From a virus, in IMG/VR virus record IMGVR_UViG_3300009502_001749, positions 23,837-87,836 of that record: DNA of 64,000 bases; one strand, given 5' to 3'. A model generated the notes under the pieces. It was not told the DNA's origin. It did not search any database and saw only the letters and a program-made list of their open reading frames with translations. Position 1 is the first letter of the stretch. Each line of letters begins with the position of its first letter. Shown here one piece after another: positions 15,229 through 25,444 of the stretch. The translations under genes were made by a program, and so were the position numbers.

Positions 15229-17385
15229 ATGAATATAACAGGACAAAGTCAATACTCGAAAATTGTAGCGGGTCTGAGAGATCCAAAAACACATCTTGCA
15301 GGTCAAGATTTAAATTTAATTTTTGTTTATCCAATCTTATTACCTAACAAATTACCTGATCTGCGAAATGTAGAAACAATAATAAGAAATTTCATATCAA
15401 CAACATTTTTAAAAGAGATATTCATACAAAACACAATTAGTATGATTTCTTTAGCAAATCAAATTCAACCTCTTTCAGATGAAAGTGGAATGAAAATTGA
15501 TCCAAACACAACCATAGCACAAGTAATTCAAAATGTTCAAGCAACTGGATCTTCTGCTGGAATGGTAAGATCAGATACATCATCACCAAATTATAACGTG
15601 AGTTCAGGTTATCGTGATCAAATTCAAAGAAAGATTAATGAGAAGACAGCAGTAATTCAAAAAATAGTAAAAACAGATCCAGTAATGAGTAAGTTAAATC
15701 CTTATATTGAAATGATAACAATGGGAAATCTTATTGATGTTCCTGTTATTGTTGGTACAAAAACATTTCAAGTTGATACTTTATCATTGATTCATATTTT
15801 ATTAGCTTCTATTGCAATGGATAAAAAATTAAATCATGTTGATAATTTAAATTTTATTTGTGATAAACTTAACGGTTTAAATGAAGAACAATATTGGCTC
15901 TTATTAAATAATCTTGCCGCTGCAGATAAATCATTCAATATGTGGCAATGGACTAAAGAACTTGGTGGTAAAATAGGTGATAAAATTCCTAATGTTTCAC
16001 AATTTGTTGGAAAACAAACTGGAAAAATTGGATCTTTTTTATCTGGAATTAAATCATCAACTCAAAATTTTGCCGGTAACAAAAATGAATTTGTTGAAAA
16101 TCCATCCTTTGATATTTTAAGAATTTTAAAAACCAAATTGGATGAAACAAAATTATTTTTTAGATTTGTTTTAGATAGAGATTTTTTAAAATCTCAAATT
16201 GGACTTAATCCATATGATGCAAATGGTGCTAAAACAAAATTAATTTCAGATCTTTTTCCTGATTTGCAAAGGGCAAGTTCATCAACAATTCCCGGATTTC
16301 AAGATGCATTATCAAGCACAGGATTATCTGCTTTAAGATCAAGTGTAACTTTGGTTGAACCTGAACCATTAATGTCTGATAATATTGATTTACTTGATTT
16401 GATAAGAAATGAAATAAATGAAAAATTAATAATTGGAATAGCACAATCAAATAAAGATTTATATGAAAAAATAGCAGAAGGATTAAATAAAACTAATTTT
16501 GATACGACTAAAGGTGATGTTAATATTATTAAAAATTTAAGTTCATTTGATACCGGTGATGAAATTCAAAAAGTTGGTTCAAAACTTCAAAATGAACTAC
16601 CAGTAAATTTTTCAGATAGTCAGTATGAACAATTTTTACAAACATTAGATCAAGCTGGTCAATTATCAGTATTAAAAAGTAAGCAGATTGAGAATATAAT
16701 AACTGGATTTGGTGATGTTAGACAAGATATTATGAAAATTTTAAATGAAATTAGATCTATGATAAGAAATCAAATTAAAGTTATATTTGATAATTGTACT
16801 CGTCAATATATTTCTTCAGGTACAGTTGGAATGTCTCATTTACCAAGGGTAACAGTTAGAACAAATGATAAACGAACAATGGCAGATGTTATTCAAGGTA
16901 TTATACCAACATTAATCACTTATCTTACAGAATATTTTTATTTTTTATTTTTATCATCAGTTAAATTATCAATTAAAAAATTTATGATGAAAGCTGAAAT
17001 ATCAATTGATACAGCTTCAAATGATGTAACTGAATGGCCAAATTATACATTAGTTTTGCCGATAGAAATTGTTTCTGCACTACATGCTGCAATGGTTTCT
17101 AAAGGTTGGTATAATTTAACAACTAATACTAAAACAGGTATTAAATTAACTAGTGAAGAATTAGCAAAAGGTAATGTTATTCATGTGACAGATAATTATG
17201 TTAAAGGAATAGTTAAGTTTGTAAGTATGAAATTAGGTGTTCCAAATTTTATAGTTATTGATTCTAAGAAAGGAGATGTTTATTATAAATTAATGAACCA
17301 ATCTGGAATTAATAAAACTAAATTATCTACATTAGAAACATTTGTAACTGAGTCTTTAAATAAACCAGTAATTAACTATTATTAA
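15229..17385 (+). CDS. Large virion-type protein, 718 residues
   Basis: The start ATG 15229 has AGAGGG upstream. The N-terminal 80 residues (QDLNLIFVYPILLPNKLPDL, then FISTTFLKEIFIQN) are well ordered. The middle is rich in Asp, Asn and Ser, and residues about 560-690 contain a mixed alpha/beta region (TEWPNYTLVLPIEIVSALHA). No enzymatic motif is visible. It leads an operon with two more unknown structural-type genes and may be a tail or head protein. I do not recognise a family with confidence. Confidence 0.72.
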   Translation: MNITGQSQYSKIVAGLRDPKTHLAGQDLNLIFVYPILLPNKLPDLRNVETIIRNFISTTFLKEIFIQNTISMISLANQIQPLSDESGMKIDPNTTIAQVIQNVQATGSSAGMVRSDTSSPNYNVSSGYRDQIQRKINEKTAVIQKIVKTDPVMSKLNPYIEMITMGNLIDVPVIVGTKTFQVDTLSLIHILLASIAMDKKLNHVDNLNFICDKLNGLNEEQYWLLLNNLAAADKSFNMWQWTKELGGKIGDKIPNVSQFVGKQTGKIGSFLSGIKSSTQNFAGNKNEFVENPSFDILRILKTKLDETKLFFRFVLDRDFLKSQIGLNPYDANGAKTKLISDLFPDLQRASSSTIPGFQDALSSTGLSALRSSVTLVEPEPLMSDNIDLLDLIRNEINEKLIIGIAQSNKDLYEKIAEGLNKTNFDTTKGDVNIIKNLSSFDTGDEIQKVGSKLQNELPVNFSDSQYEQFLQTLDQAGQLSVLKSKQIENIITGFGDVRQDIMKILNEIRSMIRNQIKVIFDNCTRQYISSGTVGMSHLPRVTVRTNDKRTMADVIQGIIPTLITYLTEYFYFLFLSSVKLSIKKFMMKAEISIDTASNDVTEWPNYTLVLPIEIVSALHAAMVSKGWYNLTTNTKTGIKLTSEELAKGNVIHVTDNYVKGIVKFVSMKLGVPNFIVIDSKKGDVYYKLMNQSGINKTKLSTLETFVTESLNKPVINYY

Positions 17386-17401
17386 GTTAGGAGGAGTTAT
17401 T

Positions 17402-18088
17402 ATGTATAATTTTTTAACAGATCAAGATCATTTCAAAGTAATGAATGAATCAGCAGAAGCACTTAGAAAAATGAAAAATGAAAAAGTCATAAAGAGAGAT
17501 CCATTGGTAGTTTTATCGGAGCATCTTCAAGGTATAAATATTAATACTGAACTTTTTGAATCTTTTGATATAACTGTTTGGGAAGGAAAAGTTAAAGTTG
17601 ATGTATTATATTTTGAACAATTACTTCAGAAATTAAATGAAGATCAGATTGAATTAGTTGAAAATGCACTTGGTGTATATTTTAAAGATATAAGAATGAT
17701 ATATGAATTCATTAATCTTAAACCAGAAGTGTATGGAAAAAATATTGATATTAAGATTTTAGAAGATTCAAATGAAATGTGTCAACAGAAATTATCAAGT
17801 GTTATTTATGAATATTTTGATATTTATTTTTATGGATTATCTCCTGATAAAAGAGTTGATAAATATATTGAAACTTCTCGAGAATTATCCAGATCTTTAA
17901 TTAATGAAGGAATAGAGCCAGATGAGGCTATTGAATTTAGTATAAAAACAACTATAATGGAAAATTTACTTACAAAGATTGCTTTTCCGTTTGCAACATG
18001 GTCCAGAATAAATTATCTAATAGAATCTGAAGATTATGGCAAAGTATTCGATCAGAAAACATTGATTGAATTGGTCGAATCATTTTAG
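17402..18088 (+). CDS. Unknown 228-residue protein
   Basis: This acidic, helical protein starts MYNFLTDQDHFKVMNESAE after GGAGGAG. It has no membrane segment or catalytic motif that I can see. It lies between two larger virion-type genes in the same orientation, so a structural or assembly role is likely but unproven. Confidence 0.7.
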   Translation: MYNFLTDQDHFKVMNESAEALRKMKNEKVIKRDPLVVLSEHLQGININTELFESFDITVWEGKVKVDVLYFEQLLQKLNEDQIELVENALGVYFKDIRMIYEFINLKPEVYGKNIDIKILEDSNEMCQQKLSSVIYEYFDIYFYGLSPDKRVDKYIETSRELSRSLINEGIEPDEAIEFSIKTTIMENLLTKIAFPFATWSRINYLIESEDYGKVFDQKTLIELVESF

Positions 18089-18160
18089 AAAAAGGTAGGT
18101 TCAATATCGAAGATAGCCGCGGCTGTAATATAAATAAAGAAAACACAAGAGGGGTGTATC

Positions 18161-19390
18161 GTGTCTAAAGTTATCGAAATGTACAATAAATTAGATCAAA
18201 CTTTAAGTTCAAATGTGACTCTTGTTAATAATTTAAATACAGAATTGAGTAGATTAGTTTCACAAGCGTATTCACAAGCAATGGATTCTGATGAAGGATT
18301 TTGTTTTAAATTTACTCTTCCAATTACAGCAGTAATGAATTTATTTTCACTTGTAAAACTTGATGTTGAAGAAGTGGGAAAAGCTTTTCAGAATGATTGG
18401 GATTATCCATCAAATGCAAATATGTATGCTGATCCATATTATCATATATTAATATTATTAATATATTATGGTCTTCGTAAAAAGAAAGATATTTTAGTTA
18501 ATCATGCTTTGTTTATTATAATGATGAAGACATGGAATGGAAGGAAAGCTAAATATTTAAAGTATTGTGATAAGAGAGTTATGAATTATGTTGTAACACA
18601 TATGGTTAATAATAAACATTTAGTTTCAAAATATGATTCACCATTAACTTTAATAAAAGAATATTTTGTTCCTAGTTTATTATCAAAATATGGTAGTGAA
18701 ATTTTAAAAGATCCTTATAGATTAAGACAACTATTTATGCAGATATGGGTTAGAATAGATCAATTATTTGCTTTTAATATGAGAGTAAATCCATTAACAC
18801 AAGCTAACGAAGCACAGGGTGGATTATTACCATTATATATGAAAGCAAAGAAAGAAAATTTAACTTTAACCACTCCAACAATTTCAACAGGTGAAGAAGA
18901 AGAACCAGAATTTGATCAATATTCAACAATACACAATAGAGATGAAATAACATCAGGTACAACAGATTTTATTATTATGAATGTTCAAACACAGTATCCT
19001 ACAAATTTCATATCAACTGTTAATGATTATACAAAAGTATCATCACATATAATTGAAGAAATGTTAAAATCATTACACAATCATAAATATTATGATATTA
19101 TTCATAATATAATCTCTATTATTTTAACAAGAACAAATGTTGTTGATAAGAGCGATATTTGTGGTTCTAATTTTTTATTGAATGTAAAAAAGAATATAAT
19201 TTCATCTAAGAATAATACTGATGTTCAAAATATTCAGAAGTTATTAGATGCTCTTTGTATTCAGATATTTATGGCACCAAATTTGAATTTAGATTTTAAT
19301 AAGTATAGTAATGTTCAAAGAATTCAAATTAGAAATGTTTTGATTTACGGATTGATTTATAATTTGAAGAAATTAAATTGTCAGGGATAA
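18161..19390 (+). CDS. Unknown 409-residue virion-type protein
   Basis: GTG 18161 follows GAGGGGTG by 5 nt. The 72-nt gap upstream holds a small GC-rich palindrome (AGCCGCGGCT). The protein is helical, with an acidic linker at residues about 245-255 (TGEEEEPEFDQ). No motif is recognised. It is the last gene before one of the shared terminator hairpins and so ends the 15229 operon. Confidence 0.7.
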   Translation: MSKVIEMYNKLDQTLSSNVTLVNNLNTELSRLVSQAYSQAMDSDEGFCFKFTLPITAVMNLFSLVKLDVEEVGKAFQNDWDYPSNANMYADPYYHILILLIYYGLRKKKDILVNHALFIIMMKTWNGRKAKYLKYCDKRVMNYVVTHMVNNKHLVSKYDSPLTLIKEYFVPSLLSKYGSEILKDPYRLRQLFMQIWVRIDQLFAFNMRVNPLTQANEAQGGLLPLYMKAKKENLTLTTPTISTGEEEEPEFDQYSTIHNRDEITSGTTDFIIMNVQTQYPTNFISTVNDYTKVSSHIIEEMLKSLHNHKYYDIIHNIISIILTRTNVVDKSDICGSNFLLNVKKNIISSKNNTDVQNIQKLLDALCIQIFMAPNLNLDFNKYSNVQRIQIRNVLIYGLIYNLKKLNCQG

Positions 19391-19394
19391 AATT

Positions 19395-19435
19395 AATATC
19401 GGCAGAATCTTTAACTAGATCTTGCCGATATTTTT
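19395..19435 (+). terminator. Terminator, shared ATCGGCA hairpin family (copy 1)
   Basis: The stem is ATATCGGCAGAATCT / AGATCTTGCCGATAT followed by a T run. This copy has a GA/AG swap in the left arm relative to the others. Confidence 0.8.
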
Positions 19436-19450
19436 AAAATGAGGTAATAC

Positions 19451-20575
19451 ATGGAAACATTAATAGAATATATAAACCAAGCTTTCTTTACAGAAGACTC
19501 TGGTGTTATGAATTATTTTTACCAACAACAATATCAAGATTATGCACCAGATATAAATGGATATTTACTTTGTTTTATGGTTCCACCAGATCTTAGCGCA
19601 TATGCACAAAAATACTCAGATGGAATATATGGTCAAAATGATCCCAATTCATATATGGGAGAAGTAGCTAATATGATGTCTTTTTTAGCTGTTGATTTTA
19701 CTTCTCCTCAAAGTCAAGTTAATACTGAACAGATATCTTCTAGAACTGGAGCTATACCTTATGCAACAGAAGTCACAGAATCTGAAAATTGTTCTATCAC
19801 ATATATTGACACAAAAGATTTAGATATATATCATTTTCATCATTTATGGATAGAATATATTCGTGAAGTTTTAGAAGGAGTAATAGAACCAAAACCACAA
19901 TATTTTATGAGAGAACAAGCTAATGATTTTGCTCCATCATCTGGGTTATCATATGGTGGTATTGATTATGCAGCTTCTCTTTATATTGTGAAATATAGAC
20001 CAGATATGAAAACAATAACATATGTTGCAAAATGTATGGGAATTTTTCCACAAGGTTTACCTAATAAAGAATTAATAGGAACTAGAACATCAAATGAATT
20101 AACAACTTTACCATTTACTTATTTTTGCACAGCATTTAGAGAAGCAACAAGTCTTGATTCTGGAAATGCTAAATGGATACTTGGTGAATTAGAAAGTTTT
20201 ATTTTTAAGAAATTTACAGGATCTTCTAGATCTATAATTGGATTATTAAGTGGATTAGGAATGAGATCATTACTTGAAACTAATACAGGTGCAAGATTAC
20301 TTAAATCTGTTGGACAAATAGGTGATGATGTTGTAAAATATGCAGATTCAGCTTCAACAATTTATAAATCTGCTACAAAATTTGGACAAATTTTTGGAGT
20401 GGGTCAATCAGCAGGAAGCTCAAAAGGTGGTATTGCTAGTGTAATAAATAGTTTTCCAAGTCCATTTAGTTCTTCAAAAGATTCAGGTAGTAATTATGAA
20501 GCTCCTCCAGTTAGTGAATATAATGATATAACTCCTGAACAACAATATGAATATGATGTAGAAGAAAATAATTAA
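19451..20575 (+). CDS. Tail-tube-like or tube-initiator structural protein
   Basis: This is a 374-residue protein. Residues 30-245 show an alternating beta pattern with blocks such as SITYIDTKDLDIYHFHHLWI and ASLYIVKYRPDMKTITYVAK, reminiscent of the tail-tube-like fold used by T4 gp19, gp48 and gp54. The C-terminal 120 residues are Gly/Ser-rich (GLLSGLGMRSLLE, then low-complexity) and end in an acidic tail. It precedes the large gp6-like baseplate gene, which favours a baseplate tube-initiator role. The exact T4 counterpart is uncertain. Confidence 0.6.
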   Translation: METLIEYINQAFFTEDSGVMNYFYQQQYQDYAPDINGYLLCFMVPPDLSAYAQKYSDGIYGQNDPNSYMGEVANMMSFLAVDFTSPQSQVNTEQISSRTGAIPYATEVTESENCSITYIDTKDLDIYHFHHLWIEYIREVLEGVIEPKPQYFMREQANDFAPSSGLSYGGIDYAASLYIVKYRPDMKTITYVAKCMGIFPQGLPNKELIGTRTSNELTTLPFTYFCTAFREATSLDSGNAKWILGELESFIFKKFTGSSRSIIGLLSGLGMRSLLETNTGARLLKSVGQIGDDVVKYADSASTIYKSATKFGQIFGVGQSAGSSKGGIASVINSFPSPFSSSKDSGSNYEAPPVSEYNDITPEQQYEYDVEENN

Positions 20576-20592
20576 AATAAAAGAGGCATAAT

Positions 20593-23500
20593 ATGGCAGA
20601 TTTACCAACTCTTAGTAATTCGTCACCAGAAGATTTTATTAATTATTATTTTAATAATTTAAAATCAGATTTAGGAGTTTTTAATGTTGAAATAGCAAAA
20701 GTTGGTCTTATTGGTTTTTTAATGAATGTTCTAGGAAATACACATTTTGATCAAAAAATGTACTATGATGGTTTATTTAAGGAAGCATTCATAGCAACAG
20801 CACAAAATGAAGAAACACAAAATCTTCATGCATCAATATATGGATATCTTCCTGGATTTGCAAATCCAGCAACAGCAAATGGAGTTATTGAATTTGATTT
20901 TAATACTTGCATATCAACAAAACAATCAGATGTTGTTAAAAGAGAAGTATTTCTTGGTTATAGAGTAGTTGATGGAGTGGTATCAAAAATAAGTAGTTCA
21001 TTCGATTCAGTAAATTATAAATTTACAATTGATGCTATTTATAAATTTGTTGAAGATAGAGGAAATAATCCATTAAATTCACCTTCATATTTTACAGAGG
21101 TGTTAACAGCAGATGGAACAAAATTAATAATTCCTTCAGCTTCAGCTTCAATATCTGTTCCTCTTTATTCTACAACACAATATAATTTTGTTGAATACTT
21201 TTTTCAAATTCCTAAATATAGTTTAGGATCATATCAAACATATTATTTTACAATCAATAGTGGTTATTATTTATCTGATGTTAAAGTTTATATTACTCCA
21301 CCAGGTGGAACAGAAGAACAATATGATATTCAATATGTTAAATATCTTGCCGGTGGAAATGATAAAGTTGTATTTCTTAAAAAATTATCAGCAACAAATT
21401 ATATGATTGAATTTGGCTCAGGTATTCGTGGAGTTTGGGCTTCTCAATATACTGCACGAATTGTAGTTGAATATTGTGAAGGAACAGCTGGAAATTTAAT
21501 AGATTCAACTTCAACAAAAATACCTGTTATCGGCGAAACAATATTACATGATTATACATATAATTCTATTACTGGAGGTTTAGTTCCAACAGCAACTTCA
21601 CCATCTCTTTTAAATAATATTGTTGTTGATTTTTTAAATTCTAGCGGTGGAACAAATACTTTAACAGGTGAAAATTTAAGAAAAGAAATTGTTAATTTCA
21701 TACAAACAAGAAATAATTTAATTAGTGAAGTTGATTATTATAATCTTGCCGTTCAAAATGGTTTTTCAAGAGATTTTAAATTTCTATTTAAAAAAGTAAA
21801 TGTATTTGATAATATATTTTATCTTTACAGAGCTTTTAGAGATAAAAATCAAGATGTTAGTTACACGACAAATCATTTAATTCCAGTTGTAAATACTAAT
21901 TTAAGTCCAACTAGTTTAGCGGCAGTTTCTGCTGTTGATGCTTCTGGAACATTAATTCCAGGTAATACATATGCATATCGAGTTGATGCATATGATTTAT
22001 GGGGTAGATGTATTCCTTGTACACAAGTCAGTCTTGTTTTAGCTGCTTTTAATAATAGTGTTTATCTTACTTGGGATGCTATGGATAATGCTGTTGGATA
22101 TAGAGTGTATGGAAGAACTTCTGTTTCTCAATCAATGTATTGGAATACAACAGATTTATTTTTTACTGATGTTGGAAGTGCAGGAACTACAGGAACTGTT
22201 CCAGCAACTTCAACTCTTGCCGATACAAACTACAATCCAATATTTTATTTAGATAATGCTATTAGTTGTGTACCAAATGCAACAGATGATCTTTTTGCAT
22301 GTACAAATAATGGTTTATCTGATGATAATGTTGTTACATTTTCTGGTACTGGAGGCGGAGTAACTGTTGGAGTTTATTATTATATTGTTAATTCAACAGA
22401 TGATACATTTCAAATTTCTCTTACTGAAGGTGGATCTATAATAGATCTTGTAAACACAACAACAAATGGATTTTATAGACCATTTATCAGTCCTTTCTTT
22501 TATAAAGGAAATAATAGAATGGGATATTTTGATGGTTATATTTTAGATCAATCTTTATTAGTTCAGTTCAGTGAGTTTATTCCAAGTGCATCTGTAATTG
22601 GTACTGGTTTAGATAATCCAGCGATATATCTTAATTTAAATTATAATATATCAACAAAACAAACAACTATAAAAGTTAAATCATATCAAAATATTTCAAC
22701 ATATTCATTTAAAATTACAATTTTTGGTTACACGTCGATTTCAGATGTTAGTATGGTTTGGACTGTAGGAACAAGTTCATTTGATTATGTTTATATTAAT
22801 TCATCAACATTTGGTATTTTAGAAAATGAAATGCAAATTGAAGTAGTTGCGTATCAAACTATTAGTGGAGTTACCACAGAAAGATTTAGAAGCAGAACTT
22901 CTAAGTTTTATCAATTAACAAATATTAGTGATCAATTAAGATTGTTTAGATATATTAATGGAACTGATATGTATATTATAAACGTTCCAGTAATTTATTA
23001 TGGTACTTATATTGAAGATTCAGATTATTATTTAGATAAATTATATCAGTTTATGATTAGTAATAATTTTCAAAAGACTAGAATGATAACTGATATAGTT
23101 CAAGGTAGATTTTTAAACACATATATATTTGCATCTCCTGCTATTGAAGCTAATTTAGTTCAAAGAGGAGAAGTTTTTACAGACTATAATTGGTTAGATG
23201 ATGTTATGATAACCAGAGATAGACCGTATACAACACTTACAATAGGAGATAGATATAAAGTAAGCGATTCTCCTTATGGAAGTGGAGCTTTTAATGGTCA
23301 TGCTAAAGAAATAGCAGAATACACTTCAACAGGTTGGTCTTTTTATAGTCCAAGTGTTAATGATGGAGTTTATGATTCTGATGCTAAAGTATCTACTATT
23401 TGGGGTGGTTCGAGTTGGGGTAGTATTCCATCAATAAGACTTCCTCTAAAAATGACAGTTGATATTAAATTAAATAAAGATTTTATTGATAGAAATCCTA

Positions 23501-23820
23501 TGAATTTAGGACAAGCGAAAGATCAGTTGAATTTAATGTTAGCACAACATTTACAAAGGTGGAGAACTGGAGTTGATGTTAAATTTTACAACAGTCAAAT
23601 AGTTGATATAATACATGATACAGGTCCTTGGATTAAATCTGTTATAGTTTCTGTTACAGATTCATCTCAAGTTCCGAATAATTTAAATAGTGGAATTGAA
23701 ATGGTTTCAGTTGATACAACAGTTCTTAGTGATTTACCAGATAAATTTGAGATTTTAAAATATGTTCCAGCAATGTTATTTTGGGATATAAATGATATTG
23801 TTATAAATTTAAGTTTGTAA
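20593..23820 (+). CDS. Baseplate wedge protein, gp6/baseplate-J-like, with inserted FN3-like domain
   Basis: This is a 1075-residue protein. The N-terminal 300 residues match the general pattern of baseplate wedge proteins (MADLPTLSNSSPEDFINYYF, then HASIYGYLPGFANPATA and VEYCEGTAGNLIDS). Residues about 436-540 look like a fibronectin type III domain: a LSPTSLAAVSAVDASGTLIP start, GNTYAYRVDAYDLWGR, then VYLTWDAMDNAVGYRVYGR. The C-terminus (NLMLAQHLQRWRTGVDVKFY) returns to baseplate-like sequence. It is longer than T4 gp6 (660 residues), partly because of the insert. It forms the iris-like ring that triggers sheath contraction. Confidence 0.68.
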   Translation: MADLPTLSNSSPEDFINYYFNNLKSDLGVFNVEIAKVGLIGFLMNVLGNTHFDQKMYYDGLFKEAFIATAQNEETQNLHASIYGYLPGFANPATANGVIEFDFNTCISTKQSDVVKREVFLGYRVVDGVVSKISSSFDSVNYKFTIDAIYKFVEDRGNNPLNSPSYFTEVLTADGTKLIIPSASASISVPLYSTTQYNFVEYFFQIPKYSLGSYQTYYFTINSGYYLSDVKVYITPPGGTEEQYDIQYVKYLAGGNDKVVFLKKLSATNYMIEFGSGIRGVWASQYTARIVVEYCEGTAGNLIDSTSTKIPVIGETILHDYTYNSITGGLVPTATSPSLLNNIVVDFLNSSGGTNTLTGENLRKEIVNFIQTRNNLISEVDYYNLAVQNGFSRDFKFLFKKVNVFDNIFYLYRAFRDKNQDVSYTTNHLIPVVNTNLSPTSLAAVSAVDASGTLIPGNTYAYRVDAYDLWGRCIPCTQVSLVLAAFNNSVYLTWDAMDNAVGYRVYGRTSVSQSMYWNTTDLFFTDVGSAGTTGTVPATSTLADTNYNPIFYLDNAISCVPNATDDLFACTNNGLSDDNVVTFSGTGGGVTVGVYYYIVNSTDDTFQISLTEGGSIIDLVNTTTNGFYRPFISPFFYKGNNRMGYFDGYILDQSLLVQFSEFIPSASVIGTGLDNPAIYLNLNYNISTKQTTIKVKSYQNISTYSFKITIFGYTSISDVSMVWTVGTSSFDYVYINSSTFGILENEMQIEVVAYQTISGVTTERFRSRTSKFYQLTNISDQLRLFRYINGTDMYIINVPVIYYGTYIEDSDYYLDKLYQFMISNNFQKTRMITDIVQGRFLNTYIFASPAIEANLVQRGEVFTDYNWLDDVMITRDRPYTTLTIGDRYKVSDSPYGSGAFNGHAKEIAEYTSTGWSFYSPSVNDGVYDSDAKVSTIWGGSSWGSIPSIRLPLKMTVDIKLNKDFIDRNPMNLGQAKDQLNLMLAQHLQRWRTGVDVKFYNSQIVDIIHDTGPWIKSVIVSVTDSSQVPNNLNSGIEMVSVDTTVLSDLPDKFEILKYVPAMLFWDINDIVINLSL

Positions 23821-23828
23821 ATTGTTTT

Positions 23829-23866
23829 ATATCGGCAAGATCTGAAATATGATCTTGCCGATAAAA
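23829..23866 (+). terminator. Terminator, shared ATCGGCA hairpin family (copy 2)
   Basis: A perfect stem ATCGGCAAGATC / GATCTTGCCGAT with loop TGAAATAT follows the baseplate gene and precedes terL. Confidence 0.88.
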
Positions 23867-23888
23867 TTTGGAGGCGAAAAGAAAATTT

Positions 23889-24442
23889 ATGATACGGGCA
23901 CCATTTGTTTTAACTAAATATGATGAAGAGTCACTGAATCTTCTTCAAGAAAGTAATGGGATAAGTATTGATGAAATTAAACAAAACGAATGGTTTAAAT
24001 GTCGAGAAAATCCTTTTTATTTTATTTTGAACTATGTTTATCTACCAGAAGTTGGTGGAAAATTAAAATACACAAAAGAGTACTTACACCCAAAATTTAG
24101 AAGAATAATCAAATCAATATATAAAAATCATATGGCAATGTTGATGGCAAGTCGGCAGCTTGGGAAGAGCTCTATCGCTGCATGTCTTTTAGCATGGGCT
24201 TTAATCTTTTTTCCAAACAACAGAGTTGTCATTTTAAACTATCGAAAAATTGCCGCTCAAGAAAACTTAAAGAAAATAAAGTTTATAATACAAAATTTAC
24301 CAACATGGATGAAAATTCCTTATAGATCGAAAAGTGAAATTAAGGAATATGCTGAACTTCAAAACGGTTCAAGAATAGATACATTTTATCCTTCTTCAAC
24401 AAGTTCACCATCAACATTAGCTAGATCGCTTACAGTTCCGAT
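23889..24442 (+). CDS. terL: Terminase large subunit, exon 1
   Basis: The start is ATG 23889, 15 nt after GGAGGCG; a TTG at 23868 overlaps that ribosome site and is unlikely. Exon 1 encodes about 184 residues and holds the Walker A motif SRQLGKSS at residues 88-95, identical in style to T4 gp17 (SRQLGKT). The ATPase half packages DNA into the prohead through the portal. Exon 1 ends at T24442 after LARSLTVP plus two bases of an Ile codon. Joined to 25445, the gene is 1857 nt and encodes 618 residues, very close to gp17. Confidence 0.9.
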
Positions 24443-25444
24443 TAACTTATAAAGTCGCTTTCATCAGTAATGATGATCGAATAATCCGGTGAATTCAGGG
24501 AAACTCCTAGTAATAGGACAATCCTGAGCCAAGCTTTAAATCTTGCCGCTAACAAGATTTACTGAAGGTGCAACGACTATCCCGAAAGGGAGTACATTCA
24601 AGCGAGTGGAAGCGCCGGACAACCTTAAAAATGAAAAATAAAAAAGGAAATAAATATGGAAGAAAATGAATATAATAAAATGAATTATTCTCAAGATATT
24701 TTAAAAAGATTTTGGAGTAAGATAGAAATTCCAGTTGATTGGGAAACAAATGATCAATGTTGGAAATGGAAAGCTAGTACATGGAAAGGATATGGACAAT
24801 TTTTATTATATGAAAATAAAAAAGTAAGAGCTCATAGATTTATATATGAATATTATTATGGTCCAATTTTAGATGATTTAATTATAAGACATAAATGTGA
24901 TAATCCAAGTTGTTGTAATCCTAATCATTTAATAACTGGTACTCAAATAGATAATGTAAATGATATGATTGAAAGAAAAAGACAAAATAATGTTAAAGGT
25001 TCTGAAAATGGTAATTCAGTTTTAACAGAAGAACAAGTTATTGAAATTTTAGAAAATATTAAAAATGGGTTATATTCAACTCAATTACAAATATCTGATG
25101 ATTATTTTATTAGTAAATCTGTTATTAATAAAATTTTAAACGGATATTTGTGGAAATCTATTACAGATAAATATAATCTTGATGAATTAAGAAAGATATT
25201 TACACATCCAAATTCACAATTAACAAAAGAAGAAGTTTTAGAAATTAGAAAATTATTTTTGGATGGAAAAAATAATATTGAAATTGGTAAAGAATTTAAT
25301 GTTTCACCTATCACAATTTCAAGAATAAGAACTGGAAAATTATATAAAAATTTTTAAGGTTGATGAGATAGTCTAATCTACATAGTAATATGTAGCAGTC
25401 TAACAAGACGGGTAGAGAGTAGCGATCTCTATTGAATACAAATG
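24443..25444 (+). mobile_element. Group I intron in terL, carries HNH endonuclease
   Basis: This 1002-nt intron has a 5' hairpin TCATCA-GTAA-TGATGA with a GNRA-type loop, the core blocks CCGGTGAATTCAGGG, GAGCCAAGCTTTAAATC, GGTGCAACGACTATCCCG and GATGAGATAGTCTAATC, and a 3' end of AAATG. The block 24484-24614 is nearly identical to the helicase-gene intron at 36863 and related to the portal intron, defining family B. It splits terL immediately before the Walker B strand. The inserted HNH gene occupies 24656-25357. Confidence 0.9.
24656..25357 (+). CDS. HNH homing endonuclease (terL intron)
   Basis: This 233-residue protein has an HNH_3-type core: AHRFIYEYYYGPI, then RHKCDNPSCCNPNHL at residues about 80-95. 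The C-terminal half contains two helix-turn-helix-like repeats that likely read the target DNA (LTEEQVIEILENI and LTKEEVLEIRKLFLDGKN). It is homologous to the helicase-intron enzyme at 37034. It would cut intronless terL alleles and drive intron homing. It lies wholly within the intron downstream of the R block. Confidence 0.88.
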   Translation: MEENEYNKMNYSQDILKRFWSKIEIPVDWETNDQCWKWKASTWKGYGQFLLYENKKVRAHRFIYEYYYGPILDDLIIRHKCDNPSCCNPNHLITGTQIDNVNDMIERKRQNNVKGSENGNSVLTEEQVIEILENIKNGLYSTQLQISDDYFISKSVINKILNGYLWKSITDKYNLDELRKIFTHPNSQLTKEEVLEIRKLFLDGKNNIEIGKEFNVSPITISRIRTGKLYKNF

